The translations under genes were made by a program, and so were the position numbers. A model generated the notes under the pieces. That model was not told where the DNA came from and searched no databases. It saw only the letters and a list, made by a program, of their open reading frames with translations. A DNA stretch of 64,000 nt, from positions 1 through 64,000 of the forward strand of contig DATLSE010000049.1 in assembly GCA_035534295.1 (NCBI GenBank), in the 5' to 3' direction. Source of the DNA: DATKQJ01 sp035534295 (GTDB lineage Bacteria; Chloroflexota; Dormibacteria; Dormibacterales; Dormibacteraceae). Shown in pieces: positions 31,874 to 40,380 of the stretch (positions are counted from its first letter, which is position 1; the number at the start of each line of letters is the position of its first letter).

Positions 31874-33844
31874 ATGAGCGGATACCGGTATCGCTATTCG
31901 CGCTGGGACGGCACCCAGGTCGTGGACGACCTCGACGCCGACCAGATCCTGGACCTGATGGCCGACGACTACTTGAGTTTCGGGGACGTCGGCCACGCCC
32001 TGCAGCGGCTCCAGCGCTGGGGGGACGGGGATCTGGCCGGGATGGAGGACCTGCTCGCCCAGCTCCGGGAGCGGCGCGAGCAGGAACTCTCCCGTTACAA
32101 CCTGGACGGGAGCCTGGAGGAGATCCGGCGTGCTCTCGACGAAGTGGTGGAGATGGAGCGTGCCGGCCAGGAGCGGCGCCTCGCCGAAGCCGCTGAAGGC
32201 GATCGATCCCTGCTCCAGCGCATCGTCGCCCAGCGCCAGGATCAGCTCGACCGGGTGCCCGACGATCTGGGCGGGCGGGTCAAGGCGCTGCGCGATTACG
32301 AATTCATGGACGACGAGGCGCGTCAGAGCTTCGAACAGCTCCTGACCCGACTCCAGGGCGAGATGCTGGAGCAGGCCTTCCAGGGACTCAAGCAGGGTGT
32401 GGCGAACATGCGGCAGGAGGACCTGCCGCGCATACGCGACATGGTGCGCAGCTTGAACCGGATGCTGGAGGAGCGCGCCGCCGGCCGGGAACCGGACTTC
32501 GCCGAGTTCAAAAACCAGTTCGGCGACCTGTTCCCGCCCCAGATCGAGACCTTGGACCAACTGATAGATCACCTTCAGCGCCAGATGGCGCAGATGGATT
32601 CGCTGCTCCGAAGCCTCTCGCCAGAGGCCCGCGCCGAGCTCCAGGGAATGATGGATCAGCTCCTTCAGGATGACTCCCTGCGCCTCGAGCTGGCCCGCCT
32701 GGGCGGCCTCATGAGCCAGCTCGCGCCCCCCTCCGCCCTCTCTGAGTCCTATCCCTTCTTCGGTCAGGAGTCGCCCTCGATGCGGGAGGCGATGGGCCTC
32801 ATGGACCGCCTGCAGGCGATGGACCGATTGGGTGCTCAGATGGAGCGCGGCCGGCTCCGGCCCGGCGACGTCGACGCCGCCCTGGCCGAGGAGATTCTGG
32901 GGCTTCCTGCGCGCCGTCAACTCGAGCGCATACGCCGGCTGAGCGAGGAATTGGAGCGCGCGGGCTACCTCGAGCGCCACGGCTCCAAGCTTGAGCTCAC
33001 CCCGCGCGGTATGCGCCGCCTGGGCCAGGGTGCGCTGCGCGAGATTTTCGCCCAGCTCACGCGTTCCCGGCTCGGCCAGCATCCCACCCGCGATCCCGGT
33101 CAGGGCGTCGACGCGGGCGAGGAGATCAAGCCCTACGAGTTCGGCGACCCTTTCCTGCTGGATTTAAAAGAGACCCTCTTCGCCTCTCTGCAACGGGAGG
33201 GTCGCTCGCTTCCCCTGCACCTGAGGCCGGACGACTTCATGGTCCACCGCAGCGAGCATCTGAGCGAGGCGGCGACGGTTCTCATGATCGACATGAGCCG
33301 CTCCATGTTCCTGCGCGGCTGCTTTCTGGCGGCCAAGAAGGTGGCCATGGCCCTCGATTCTTTGATCCGTTCGCAGTTCCCCCGCGACCACCTCTATGTG
33401 GTCGGGTTCTCGAGCCACGCGGTGCAGATGAAGCCCCAGAGCCTGCCCGCCATCTCGCTCAACGACTACGTGTACGGAACCAACATGCAGCACGGGTTCA
33501 TGCTCGCGCGCTCGCTCCTCGCCCGCCACCGCGGTCAGCGCCAGATCATCATGATCACCGACGGCGAGCCGACCGCGCACCTGGAGAACGGCCGGGTCGT
33601 ATTCGCCTATCCGCCCACCTTTCGCACCATCCAGGCGACCATGCGCGAGGTCGTGCGGGTGACGCGTGACCACATCGTTATCAACACCTTCATGCTCGAG
33701 CGCAGCCGCTACCTGACCGAATTCGTGGACCAGATGGCGCGGGTCAACCGAGGTCGCGCCTTCTTCGTCTCACCCGAGCGCCTGGGTGAGTACGTCGTTG
33801 ATGACTTCGTCTCCGGCCGCCGGCGCCGCCGGCGCGCCTCCTGA
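31874..33844 (+). CDS. VWA-domain protein with long helical N-terminal region
   Basis: The 656-residue protein has ~430 residues of charged helices (for example DDLDADQILDLMADDYLSF, LARLGGLMSQL) and a C-terminal von Willebrand A domain. The MIDAS residues are DMSRSM (DxSxS) and ITDGEPT. Such proteins often act with MoxR-type AAA ATPases or as metal-chelatase-like adaptors, but no AAA gene is in this window. It is cytoplasmic, with no signal. GGAGG precedes the ATG by 5 nt, and a TAAGGT at 31858-31863 could be its -10. Confidence 0.88.
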   Translation: MSGYRYRYSRWDGTQVVDDLDADQILDLMADDYLSFGDVGHALQRLQRWGDGDLAGMEDLLAQLRERREQELSRYNLDGSLEEIRRALDEVVEMERAGQERRLAEAAEGDRSLLQRIVAQRQDQLDRVPDDLGGRVKALRDYEFMDDEARQSFEQLLTRLQGEMLEQAFQGLKQGVANMRQEDLPRIRDMVRSLNRMLEERAAGREPDFAEFKNQFGDLFPPQIETLDQLIDHLQRQMAQMDSLLRSLSPEARAELQGMMDQLLQDDSLRLELARLGGLMSQLAPPSALSESYPFFGQESPSMREAMGLMDRLQAMDRLGAQMERGRLRPGDVDAALAEEILGLPARRQLERIRRLSEELERAGYLERHGSKLELTPRGMRRLGQGALREIFAQLTRSRLGQHPTRDPGQGVDAGEEIKPYEFGDPFLLDLKETLFASLQREGRSLPLHLRPDDFMVHRSEHLSEAATVLMIDMSRSMFLRGCFLAAKKVAMALDSLIRSQFPRDHLYVVGFSSHAVQMKPQSLPAISLNDYVYGTNMQHGFMLARSLLARHRGQRQIIMITDGEPTAHLENGRVVFAYPPTFRTIQATMREVVRVTRDHIVINTFMLERSRYLTEFVDQMARVNRGRAFFVSPERLGEYVVDDFVSGRRRRRRAS

Positions 33845-33879
33845 GCCCTTATCAGGCCTCGGTTCCCCGCTCTTGAGTG

Positions 33880-33898
33880 GAGGCGCCCCCACCGCCTC
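33880..33898. repeat. Inverted repeat GAGGCG-cccccac-CGCCTC
   Basis: A 6-bp stem with a 7-nt loop 36 nt after the VWA gene stop, extended by outer TTGAG/CTCAA pairing. There is no T-run. It may mark the mRNA 3' end or be part of the pckA upstream region. Confidence 0.35.
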
Positions 33899-33920
33899 AA
33901 GCGCCCACCTCGGGATCTTT

Positions 33921-33948
33921 TAGACCTGCGCGGGGACGCGAGTATGAT
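33921..33948 (+). promoter_or_regulatory. Promoter TAGACC-N16-TATGAT, leaderless pckA
   Basis: TATGAT (33943-33948) is 8 nt before ATG 33957 and TAGACC at 33921-33926 is a reasonable -35. No Shine-Dalgarno is present before the ATG. Confidence 0.6.
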
Positions 33949-33956
33949 GCGAATAA

Positions 33957-35522
33957 ATGCAGCTTGAAGAGAGGCCGTTCCTCACCCACCTGGGCGTATC
34001 CAACCAGTTCCGGGTGTGGCGCAACCTGGGTCCGGCTGAGCTCTATGAGCACGTGGTTCAAAACCACGAGGCGGCCATCGTCTCCACCGGCGCGCTGAGT
34101 GCCAATACCGGGCAGTTCACCGGACGATCCCCTCGCGACAAGCACTTCGTGGAGGAGCCGGAGTCGGCCGACAAGATCTGGTGGGAGGCCAACCGCGCGA
34201 TCTCCCCTGCCTCATTTGATCGTCTCCTGGATCGCACCCTGGGCTTCATCGACGGGCATGAGGTGTACGTCCAGGACATGTTCGCCTGCGCTGATCCAGA
34301 GCATCGCCTGCGGGTGCGCGTGATCACCGAGATGGCCTGGCACAGTCTGTTCGCGCGCAACTTGTTCATCCTGCCCACCGACGCCGAGCGCGAGGGCTTT
34401 GTACCCGACTTCACGGTCATCTGCCTGCCCTCGCTGCGCGCCGAGCCCGATCGCGACGGCACCCGCTCGGAGACGTTCGTGGCCATCAACCTGGCCCGTC
34501 GAATGGTCCTGATCGGGGGCACCGCGTACGCCGGCGAGATCAAGAAGTCGGTCTTCACCGTCCTCAACTACCTGCTCCCGGAGGCCGGCGTGGTGCCCAT
34601 GCACTGCTCGGCCAATGTCGGCGTAGATGGCCAGGTGGCCGTCTTCTTCGGTCTCTCGGGAACCGGTAAGACGACCTTGTCCAGCGATTCGACGCGACAT
34701 CTGATCGGCGACGACGAGCACGGGTGGTCGGATCGGGGCGTGTTCAACTTTGAGGGCGGCTGCTACGCCAAGACCATCCGCATCTCCAAGGCGGCCGAGC
34801 CCGAGATCTACGCTGCCACCTCAAGCTTCGGCACCGTGCTGGAGAACGTGGTCTTCGACCCCGACACCCGAGTTCCTAATTACGACGACGACAGCCGGAC
34901 CGAGAACACGCGCTCGGCCTATCCGCTGAGCCTCATCCCGGGGGCCGATCCGTCGGGGCGCGGCGGACATCCCGCCAACGTGGTCTTCCTGTCCGCCGAC
35001 GCCTTCGGCGTCCTGCCCCCGGTGGCGCGGCTCGATGACGAGCAGGTGCGCTACTTCTTCCTCAGCGGATACACGGCCAAGGTGGCCGGCACCGAGCGCG
35101 GTGTGACCGACCCCGAGCCCACCTTCAGCGCCTGCTTCGGTTCGCCCTTCTTGGTCCTGCCCCCGACGGTGTACGCCGACATGTTGATTGAGCGCCTGCA
35201 CCGCCATGGTTCCCAGGTCTGGATGCTCAACACGGGCTGGGTGGGTGGGCCTCACGGCGTCGGTCAGCGGATCTCGATCGAGCACACGCGGGCCATAGTG
35301 CGGGCGGTGGTCGAGGGCCGGCTGAGTTCGGTCGAGACCCGGCGGGAGGAGGTTTTCGGGCTCCAGATTCCACTGCAGATTCCCGAGGTGCCCTCCGGAG
35401 CGCTCGATCCGCGCGCGGCCTGGGCCGACCCGGCCGACTACGACCGCCAGGCGGCGCGGCTCAAGCGCATGTTCGACGACAACATTAATCAGATCGGCCG
35501 CTCCGGCTCGAGCTCGGGCTGA
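33957..35522 (+). CDS. pckA: Phosphoenolpyruvate carboxykinase (ATP)
   Basis: PckA converts oxaloacetate and ATP to PEP, CO2 and ADP, the entry to gluconeogenesis. The 521-residue protein has the substrate motif GALSANTGQFTGRSPRDKH, metal-binding PMHCSANVG, P-loop FGLSGTGKTTLSSD, GDDEHGWSD and RTENTRSAYPL, all typical of the ATP family rather than the GTP family. Length is slightly under the usual 525-540. It is probably monocistronic, with a 43-bp gap to the next gene. Confidence 0.97.
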   Translation: MQLEERPFLTHLGVSNQFRVWRNLGPAELYEHVVQNHEAAIVSTGALSANTGQFTGRSPRDKHFVEEPESADKIWWEANRAISPASFDRLLDRTLGFIDGHEVYVQDMFACADPEHRLRVRVITEMAWHSLFARNLFILPTDAEREGFVPDFTVICLPSLRAEPDRDGTRSETFVAINLARRMVLIGGTAYAGEIKKSVFTVLNYLLPEAGVVPMHCSANVGVDGQVAVFFGLSGTGKTTLSSDSTRHLIGDDEHGWSDRGVFNFEGGCYAKTIRISKAAEPEIYAATSSFGTVLENVVFDPDTRVPNYDDDSRTENTRSAYPLSLIPGADPSGRGGHPANVVFLSADAFGVLPPVARLDDEQVRYFFLSGYTAKVAGTERGVTDPEPTFSACFGSPFLVLPPTVYADMLIERLHRHGSQVWMLNTGWVGGPHGVGQRISIEHTRAIVRAVVEGRLSSVETRREEVFGLQIPLQIPEVPSGALDPRAAWADPADYDRQAARLKRMFDDNINQIGRSGSSSG

Positions 35523-35565
35523 GCGGACGTCTGCCCACCCCCACGGGCTCTCTGATGCGGCGAGG

Positions 35566-35925
35566 ATGAGGGTCGGGATCGTGGGCAGTCGGCACTTTCC
35601 CGAGCCCGAGCGGGTGGTGGAGTACGTGCGTGCGCTCCCTGCGGGGGCGTCGATCGTCACCGGCAGCGCGAGCGGCGTGGACGCGGCCGCCACCCGCGCC
35701 GCCCGGGATCGAGGCCTTCACGTGCGCACCCTGGGTGCCTCGTTCGAGGAGGTGCGCGACGAGGCTGCGGCGGCGGAGCGCAACCAACGATTGATCGACG
35801 CCTGCGATCTGCTGGTTGCGTTTTGGGATGGGGCCTCAAGCGGCACCCGGCGCACGATCGAGCGCGCCCTCGACTCCTCGCGCGAGGTGCACGTGTACGT
35901 GGCCCGGCCTAATATCGAGGCATGA
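35566..35925 (+). CDS. Small SLOG-like Rossmannoid protein (DUF2493-like)
   Basis: The 119-residue protein reads MRVGIVGSRHFPEPERVVEY at the start and then IVTGSASGVDAAATRAARD, the core of the SLOG/DUF2493 nucleotide-binding fold (related to YspA and DprA-like domains). DLLVAFWDGASSGTRRTIE follows near the C-terminus. Such proteins bind nucleotide-derived ligands; the function here is unknown. It overlaps moaDE by ATGA, so the two are coexpressed. Confidence 0.75.
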   Translation: MRVGIVGSRHFPEPERVVEYVRALPAGASIVTGSASGVDAAATRAARDRGLHVRTLGASFEEVRDEAAAAERNQRLIDACDLLVAFWDGASSGTRRTIERALDSSREVHVYVARPNIEA

Positions 35926-36602
35926 TCAGAGCCCGGTTGTTCGCCCGCCTGCGCGAGCAGGCGGGAACGGCCGAGGAGGAACTCGACCTGGGTCAGGTCA
36001 GCGTGGCCGAGGTCTATCGCGCTCTGCGCGACCGGCACCCGGGGCTGGAGCCCGACACCACCCTGGTCCGTCCCGCTCTGAACCAGGCCTTCACCAGCTG
36101 GGAGAACCTGGTGTCCGAGGGCGACGAGGTCGGATTCATCCCTCCGGTGAGCGGAGGGGGCGGGGCGGGCGTGCTCTTCCAGTTAACCGCCGACGAGCTC
36201 GATCCGCGCAGCCTCGAGGCGGCGGTGTCCCGGCCCGGAGCGGGCGCGATCTGCAGTTTCTCCGGCGTGGTGCGGGACGAGAGTCGCGGGGAGCGCGTCA
36301 CCCACCTCGAATATGAAGCGTATGCCGGCATGGTCGAGGAGCAGATGCGGGTCATCGCGGGCGAGATCGAGGAGCGCTGGCCGCAAGCCCGGGTCGCCAT
36401 GGCGCATCGGTCAGGTCGGCTCGAGATCGGCGACGTGTCGGTTGTAGTCTCCACTTCCGCCCCTCATCGAGCCGACGCCATCGCCGCCTGCAAATGGGGT
36501 ATCGACCGCCTGAAGGAGTCGGTCCCGATCTGGAAGAAGGAGTACGCCGAGTCGGGCGCAGTCTGGATCGAGGGCGACCAGGCAAGAGCGACCGAGGGCT
36601 AG
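35922..36602 (+). CDS. MoaD-MoaE fusion, molybdopterin synthase
   Basis: Residues ~1-80 are a MoaD ubiquitin-like domain ending PPVSGGGG; residues ~90-226 are MoaE with GAICSFSGVVRDESRG, HLEYEAYAGMVEEQM, HRSGRLEIGDVSVVV and IDRLKESVPIWKKEYA. Molybdopterin synthase inserts sulfur into precursor Z, using a thiocarboxylate on the C-terminal glycine of MoaD. In this fusion the GG is internal, as in mycobacterial MoaX, where cleavage after GG is known to release active subunits. It supplies cofactor for enzymes such as the molybdenum hydroxylase at 49311-52346. Confidence 0.93.
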   Translation: MIRARLFARLREQAGTAEEELDLGQVSVAEVYRALRDRHPGLEPDTTLVRPALNQAFTSWENLVSEGDEVGFIPPVSGGGGAGVLFQLTADELDPRSLEAAVSRPGAGAICSFSGVVRDESRGERVTHLEYEAYAGMVEEQMRVIAGEIEERWPQARVAMAHRSGRLEIGDVSVVVSTSAPHRADAIAACKWGIDRLKESVPIWKKEYAESGAVWIEGDQARATEG

Positions 36603-36632
36603 TCCGGCTCCGGGCCTCCGGCCTGGGTCGGT

Positions 36633-36638
36633 TAGGAT
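36633..36638 (+). promoter_or_regulatory. -10 element (TAGGAT), leaderless clpP
   Basis: TAGGAT lies 6 nt before the GTG at 36645, with no ribosome-binding sequence. Confidence 0.55.
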
Positions 36639-36644
36639 CAGGCC

Positions 36645-37289
36645 GTGAATCCCTCTGCTGCCGCAGCCCGGAACTGGGTCCCGACCGTGGTCGAAAACGA
36701 GGGCAGCCGGGAGCGCAGCTTCGACATCTTCTCGCGCCTCCTTCGCGACCGCATCATCCTCATCGCCCGGCCCATCGACCACGTGGTGGCGAACCTGGTA
36801 GTGGCCCAGCTGATCTTTCTGGCCGCCCAGGACCCCGAGCGCGAGATTCAGATGTACATCAACTCGCCCGGGGGCTCGGTCGCCTCGGGGTTTGCCATCT
36901 ACGACACCATGCAGCACGTGGCGCCGCCGGTGTCCACAGTCGCCATCGGCCGCGCCGCCAGCTTTGGAACCATCCTGTTGATGGCCGGCCAGAAGGGGCG
37001 CCGGATGGCGCTCCCCAACGCCAGAATCCACCTCCACCAGCCCTTGATCGGAGGCCGCGGACTCGCCGGCCAGGCCAGCGACCTTGACATCCATGCCCGC
37101 GAGCTGATCCGGATCAAGCAGGAGCTGAACCGGCTCATCGTCAGCCACACTGGCCAGCCGGCGGAGAGGGTCGAGCGCGACACCGACCGCGATCTCTTCA
37201 TGTCTCCCGAGGAGGCGATCGCGTACGGGCTGATCGACCACATCGTCGAGCCCGCCTCCACTCTGGCCGCGCTTTCAGCGCCTGCCTGA
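36645..37289 (+). CDS. clpP: ATP-dependent Clp protease proteolytic subunit
   Basis: ClpP forms the barrel-shaped peptidase working with ClpX/ClpC ATPases. The 214-residue protein has INSPGGSVASGFAIYDTM, catalytic Ser in GRAASFGTILLMAG (Phe replaces the usual Met), catalytic His in RIHLHQPLIGG and the Asp in TDRDLFMSPEEA. A ~20-residue N-terminal propeptide-like extension precedes the fold. No clpX or second clpP is adjacent, which suggests an additional paralogue elsewhere. The GTG start is leaderless. Confidence 0.95.
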   Translation: MNPSAAAARNWVPTVVENEGSRERSFDIFSRLLRDRIILIARPIDHVVANLVVAQLIFLAAQDPEREIQMYINSPGGSVASGFAIYDTMQHVAPPVSTVAIGRAASFGTILLMAGQKGRRMALPNARIHLHQPLIGGRGLAGQASDLDIHARELIRIKQELNRLIVSHTGQPAERVERDTDRDLFMSPEEAIAYGLIDHIVEPASTLAALSAPA

Positions 37290-37391
37290 GCGCCGCGCCA
37301 GCTCCAAGTTCTACCCTGTCCCCTGCCGTCTCCGCGTCCGCATCAGGTGGAAGTGGATGTTGCGGCTCGATCGCCATGGGAGGTATCCAAG

Positions 37392-37847
37392 ATGGCCGAA
37401 GGCGTGGACAAGGAGACGCGGCTGGCCGAGCTCCGGGGCCGGTACAACCGCAAGGCGTTGGACACCGGCCAGCGACTGCAGGGCGAGTTCTTTCTCCGCC
37501 TGGTCGACGAGTTCGACCAGCTGGATCAGGACTGGACCGAGCGCTGGCTGACCTGGATCTACGACGGCATGTACAACCGCGGCCTGCTCGACGACAAGAC
37601 CAGGGTTCTGATCGTGATCGGCGAGTGTTGCGTCAGCGATGAGCAGGTCCAGCTGCCCAACCACATCCGGAGCGCGATTCGCTGTGGGGCCACGCCGGTC
37701 GAGGTCCAGGAGGTCATCCTGCAGTCGGCGGTCTACGCCGGTATGCCCAAGATGATCAAGTCGATGCGAACTTTCCGGGCCCTGATGAAAGAGCTCGGCA
37801 CCCTGAACCTGACCGATCCCGTTTTTCGCGGCGACGCCCGGGACTGA
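37392..37847 (+). CDS. Carboxymuconolactone decarboxylase family protein
   Basis: The 151-residue helical protein resembles the gamma-carboxymuconolactone decarboxylase family: WLTWIYDGMYNRGLLDDKTR, IVIGECCVSDEQVQLPNHIR and GATPVEVQEVILQSAVYAGMPK. The Cys pair is adjacent (ECCVSD) rather than CxxC, so it is not a canonical AhpD. The chosen ATG follows GGGAGG by 8 nt; an in-frame GTG at 37347 is less supported. Confidence 0.85.
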   Translation: MAEGVDKETRLAELRGRYNRKALDTGQRLQGEFFLRLVDEFDQLDQDWTERWLTWIYDGMYNRGLLDDKTRVLIVIGECCVSDEQVQLPNHIRSAIRCGATPVEVQEVILQSAVYAGMPKMIKSMRTFRALMKELGTLNLTDPVFRGDARD

Positions 37848-37857
37848 CCGGACGCCA

Positions 37858-37885
37858 CGCCCCGCCCGGACGTGCGGGCGGGGCG
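37858..37885. repeat. Perfect 11-bp GC hairpin after the CMD gene
   Basis: CGCCCCGCCCG (37858-37868) and CGGGCGGGGCG (37875-37885) flank the 6-nt loop gacgtg. It starts 10 bp after the stop codon and has no T-run. It is the strongest hairpin of this type in the window and could be a U-less terminator or an mRNA-stabilising 3' structure. Confidence 0.55.
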
Positions 37886-37896
37886 ACGGCGCGCGG

Positions 37897-37902
37897 TAAG
37901 TT
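37897..37902 (+). promoter_or_regulatory. -10 element (TAAGTT), leaderless small Cys protein gene
   Basis: TAAGTT is followed by seven AT-rich bases and then GTG 37910. There is no Shine-Dalgarno. Confidence 0.5.
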
Positions 37903-37909
37903 TAAATAC

Positions 37910-38122
37910 GTGCGCCGCTGTCCCTACCTGGAGGAATTGCTCAAGGTCCGGCGTGGGCCGCTTCGCATCTACACCTTCGACTGCCACGTGGATCACCGTT
38001 CGAAGCGCCGCCTGGCCCTGTCCGACAGCCCTCCGATCTGCGTTCGCGACTTCGAGAAGTGCCCGCTGTACCAGCAGCAGCGGGGGGGCGAGGACCAGGT
38101 CATTCGGCGTTACACCGACTGA
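37910..38122 (+). CDS. Small four-cysteine protein of unknown function
   Basis: The 70-residue basic protein is not recognised. Cysteines at ~4, 25, 44 and 51 (RRCPYL, TFDCHVDH, PICVRD, EKCPLYQ) plus His residues near the second one suggest a metal site. It is leaderless from GTG and is followed after one base by a zinc-ribbon gene, so the two are probably one operon. Confidence 0.6.
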   Translation: MRRCPYLEELLKVRRGPLRIYTFDCHVDHRSKRRLALSDSPPICVRDFEKCPLYQQQRGGEDQVIRRYTD

Positions 38123-38125
38123 GTG

Positions 38126-38527
38126 ATGCCGGGGTCAGGCGCGCGCTGTACGGTCTGCGGAGCGCCCCCCCTGCTCGGGGATGGGCGTTGTGCGTTCTGT
38201 CTGGCCGAGCTGGTCGGGTGGGGAGATGACCTCCATCTGGTGCCCTATCTAGCCGAGCGCCTGCCCTTCGCGCGCGTCCGGCGTTCCGGTTTTCTGGGCC
38301 GGGGTCCGATTCGCGAGGTGGCCCTGGTGGCGTCCGGCCAGCGCTTCTCCGCACGCATCCGGCGCCATCGCCTGCAGCTGCGGCCAGAGCTGACTCCCGC
38401 CCACTGGGTTGGTCGATTGCTCGGGTCCCTGGGCCTTGAGGCGCGCTCAAGGCCGGAGGTCCGCGCGGCTCTGGCGCGTGCGGGATGGGTCCTGCGCTTT
38501 GACCCCGAGCCCCCCGCCGAGGACTAG
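38126..38527 (+). CDS. Small protein with N-terminal zinc ribbon
   Basis: The 133-residue product begins with a CTVCG...CAFC ribbon (residues ~9-26), then a mixed alpha/beta region (VRRSGFLGRGPIREVALVA, WVGRLLGSLGLEARSR) of no known family. GTG 38123 is an equally possible start. It stands directly after the four-Cys gene; a shared function in metal handling or nucleic-acid binding is conceivable but unsupported. Confidence 0.6.
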   Translation: MPGSGARCTVCGAPPLLGDGRCAFCLAELVGWGDDLHLVPYLAERLPFARVRRSGFLGRGPIREVALVASGQRFSARIRRHRLQLRPELTPAHWVGRLLGSLGLEARSRPEVRAALARAGWVLRFDPEPPAED

Positions 38528-38707
38528 CGAGGCGATGCGTCGACGGCCCCGGTCTGCGCGCCCTCCCCGCCGCCGGCTTGGCGGCCGCGACCTGTCCAGC
38601 TCCAGGGACCCTTCAAAGGTGCGCTTGACATCTCTGGAGGTCAGCGGCTGCCCAATGGCGGCTGGCCAAGCGGTCCTGAACTCAGTGCTCCGGGTCGACT
38701 CCGCGCG
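38528..38707. other. 180-bp convergent intergenic region
   Basis: This lies between a plus-strand zinc-ribbon gene and a minus-strand nuclease gene. An open frame at 38535-38711 (+) could give a 58-residue Arg/Ser-rich peptide, but it has no promoter or ribosome site and is not claimed as a gene. A TTGACA at 38625-38630 lacks a -10 partner. No intrinsic terminator is seen. Confidence 0.4.
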
Positions 38708-39694
38708 CTAGATCAATTCCAGCTGCTCGGAGGACTGAAGCTGGGAGGCACGGATGCCGCGGCGTCGAAGATGACGTGCCAAATCTTCGGCGAAGCCGTG
38801 CACGGTGTACACCTGCTCTGCTCCGCTCGCTGCCGCGACCTCGATCAGCTCGTCAAAGTCGCAGTGATCGGAGCAGGCGAACCACGCGTCGGCCCCGAAT
38901 CGAGTTCGCATGCGCCGATCCTCGGCCCAACCGCTGACCAGCGCGACGCGTGCGCGGGCCAGACGCCTGATCTCGGTCTTACCCGCCGGAGGGCAGAGCA
39001 CGACGCGCTCGCCGGTGCCCCGGGCGGGGTCGAGCGGAACCCAGTCCGGAAACACGATGCCTGATCGCTCATAGCCCTCGGTCCAGGGCACGCAGCGCTT
39101 CTCCAGGGCGAACGTGAGCCCGTGGGGCGCGAGCGCGAGCATGAGCTCCTGGGCCTTGCCCAGGGCGTTGGCCAGGAGCACGGGGGTGATGCCCGCCGCG
39201 GTCACCGCCCGGCACCAGGCGGCGATGGCGCCGACCACCGATGCGGGCTCCGGAAAGCGATATTGCGGCCGCCCGTAGGTGCTCTCCAGTATCAGCACCC
39301 GGACTGCGGGCACCAAGGTGGACCCACCCCCCAGGGCTCGGCGCAGCTTCATGTCGCCGCTGTAGAGCATGCTCTCGCCCTCTTGCCGCACCAGCAGCAT
39401 GGCCGAGCCAAGGATATGCCCGGCGTCATGGAACTCGAGTCGGGATGTGCCCAGCTCGACGCTCTGTCCCAGGTCGACCAGCTGCACCTGACGCGGCCGG
39501 CGTGCCTCGGGCAGCAGGTCGTGGGTCTGCGGCGTCATCAGCGCCAGCCGGTGGCGCCGGGTGTGATCGGCGTGCGCGTGGCTGACAAAGGCCAGTTCAC
39601 GCACGGTGTGGGGATCAAGCCAGAGTCCCGGTCCGGGCAGGTGGATGCCGCGGTCCCAGCCCACGGCGGTCGCCCTCAACCCGCTGGTTCCCAT
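38708..39694 (-). CDS. Metallo-beta-lactamase/beta-CASP-like exonuclease
   Basis: The 328-residue protein has the metal motif SHAHADHTRRH (HxHxDH), FHDAGHILGSAMLLV, MLYSGDMKLRR, and VLILESTYGRP, followed by a beta-CASP-like insertion and CSDHCDFDELIEVAA with YTVHGFAEDLARHL at the end. This is the layout of mRNA 3'-end-processing-factor-like and DNA-ligase-associated exonucleases. Substrate (DNA or RNA) is undetermined. ATG 39694 overlaps nnrE by 19 bp; TTG 39679 in a TTGA overlap is the alternative. Confidence 0.85.
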   Translation of the reverse strand: MGTSGLRATAVGWDRGIHLPGPGLWLDPHTVRELAFVSHAHADHTRRHRLALMTPQTHDLLPEARRPRQVQLVDLGQSVELGTSRLEFHDAGHILGSAMLLVRQEGESMLYSGDMKLRRALGGGSTLVPAVRVLILESTYGRPQYRFPEPASVVGAIAAWCRAVTAAGITPVLLANALGKAQELMLALAPHGLTFALEKRCVPWTEGYERSGIVFPDWVPLDPARGTGERVVLCPPAGKTEIRRLARARVALVSGWAEDRRMRTRFGADAWFACSDHCDFDELIEVAAASGAEQVYTVHGFAEDLARHLRRRGIRASQLQSSEQLELI

Positions 39695-40380
39695 TCGATC
39701 AGGTCGGCGGCGGCGAAGACGTTGCCCGGCGCGGGTAGTCCGGCCAGCGCGTAGGCCCGCTCTGGGATGCCGATGTCAGCCACCCAGACCCGCCCCGCGA
39801 GCTCGGGGCCGCGTCCAAGCCTCAGGCCCAGCTTGGGCAGGGCCAGGGCCACGGTCACGTCCGCCCGCAGCACCGCCCCCGGCACGGCACCCGAGTCGGA
39901 ATCGAGCCCGCTCGGGATATCCGCGGCCACCACGGGCAGGCCGGACGTGCCGGCGAGTTCGATCCACTCCTCGATTCGGCCCTCGGGGGGACGGTTCAAG
40001 CCCGTTCCCAGCAGGGCATCCAGGACCAAGTCCGCACGGGCCAGATCGGGGCGCGATTCCACCTCGACCCCGAGCCGCAGCAGAGCCTCGAGCTCCGCCC
40101 GCGCGGCCCCCTCGAGTCGGTCCTGATCGCTGCAGGCGACCTGGCCCAGGACGCCCCAGGCATGGAGGTGGCGGGCGGCCGCTAATCCGTCGCCGCCGTT
40201 GCCGCCCCCGCCGCAGAGCACGGCCACGCGGCCCCGGCCCCGGCAGCAGCGCGCCAGCTGCCAACCGGCGGCCTCCATCAGCCAGGCCACCGGCAGCGTC
40301 AGCTGCTCGGCACAGATGCGGTCCAGCGCCCGCGCGTCAGCGCCGCTGAGTGGAGCTGGGAAGGCCGTTTTGGACCACAA
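39676..40380 (-). CDS. nnrE: NAD(P)H-hydrate epimerase
   Basis: The YjeF N-terminal domain repairs R-NAD(P)HX. The protein (234 aa) has CGGGGNGGDGLAAARHL, LVLDALLGTGLNR and VVAADIPSGLDSDSG. It lacks the C-terminal dehydratase (NnrD) that is often fused. The only plausible start is TTG 40380, which overlaps the 3' end of the regulator gene by 44 bp, so expression depends on the regulator transcript. Confidence 0.9.
   Translation of the reverse strand: MWSKTAFPAPLSGADARALDRICAEQLTLPVAWLMEAAGWQLARCCRGRGRVAVLCGGGGNGGDGLAAARHLHAWGVLGQVACSDQDRLEGAARAELEALLRLGVEVESRPDLARADLVLDALLGTGLNRPPEGRIEEWIELAGTSGLPVVAADIPSGLDSDSGAVPGAVLRADVTVALALPKLGLRLGRGPELAGRVWVADIGIPERAYALAGLPAPGNVFAAADLIEWEPAG

Noticed and set aside
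31064..33082. 672-codon open frame antisense to the VWA gene
   Set aside because: It is a GC-rich shadow frame. It has no promoter or recognisable domain, and the plus-strand frame encodes a clear VWA domain with a MIDAS motif.
38625..38630. Perfect TTGACA -35 box
   Set aside because: No -10 sequence occurs at 15-19 bp and no gene follows on that strand.
38645..38705. tRNA-like stretch (GGCCAAGCGGTC ... GGGTCGACTCC)
   Set aside because: The D-arm and T-arm resemblances do not have matching stems, and no acceptor stem or anticodon arm can be folded.
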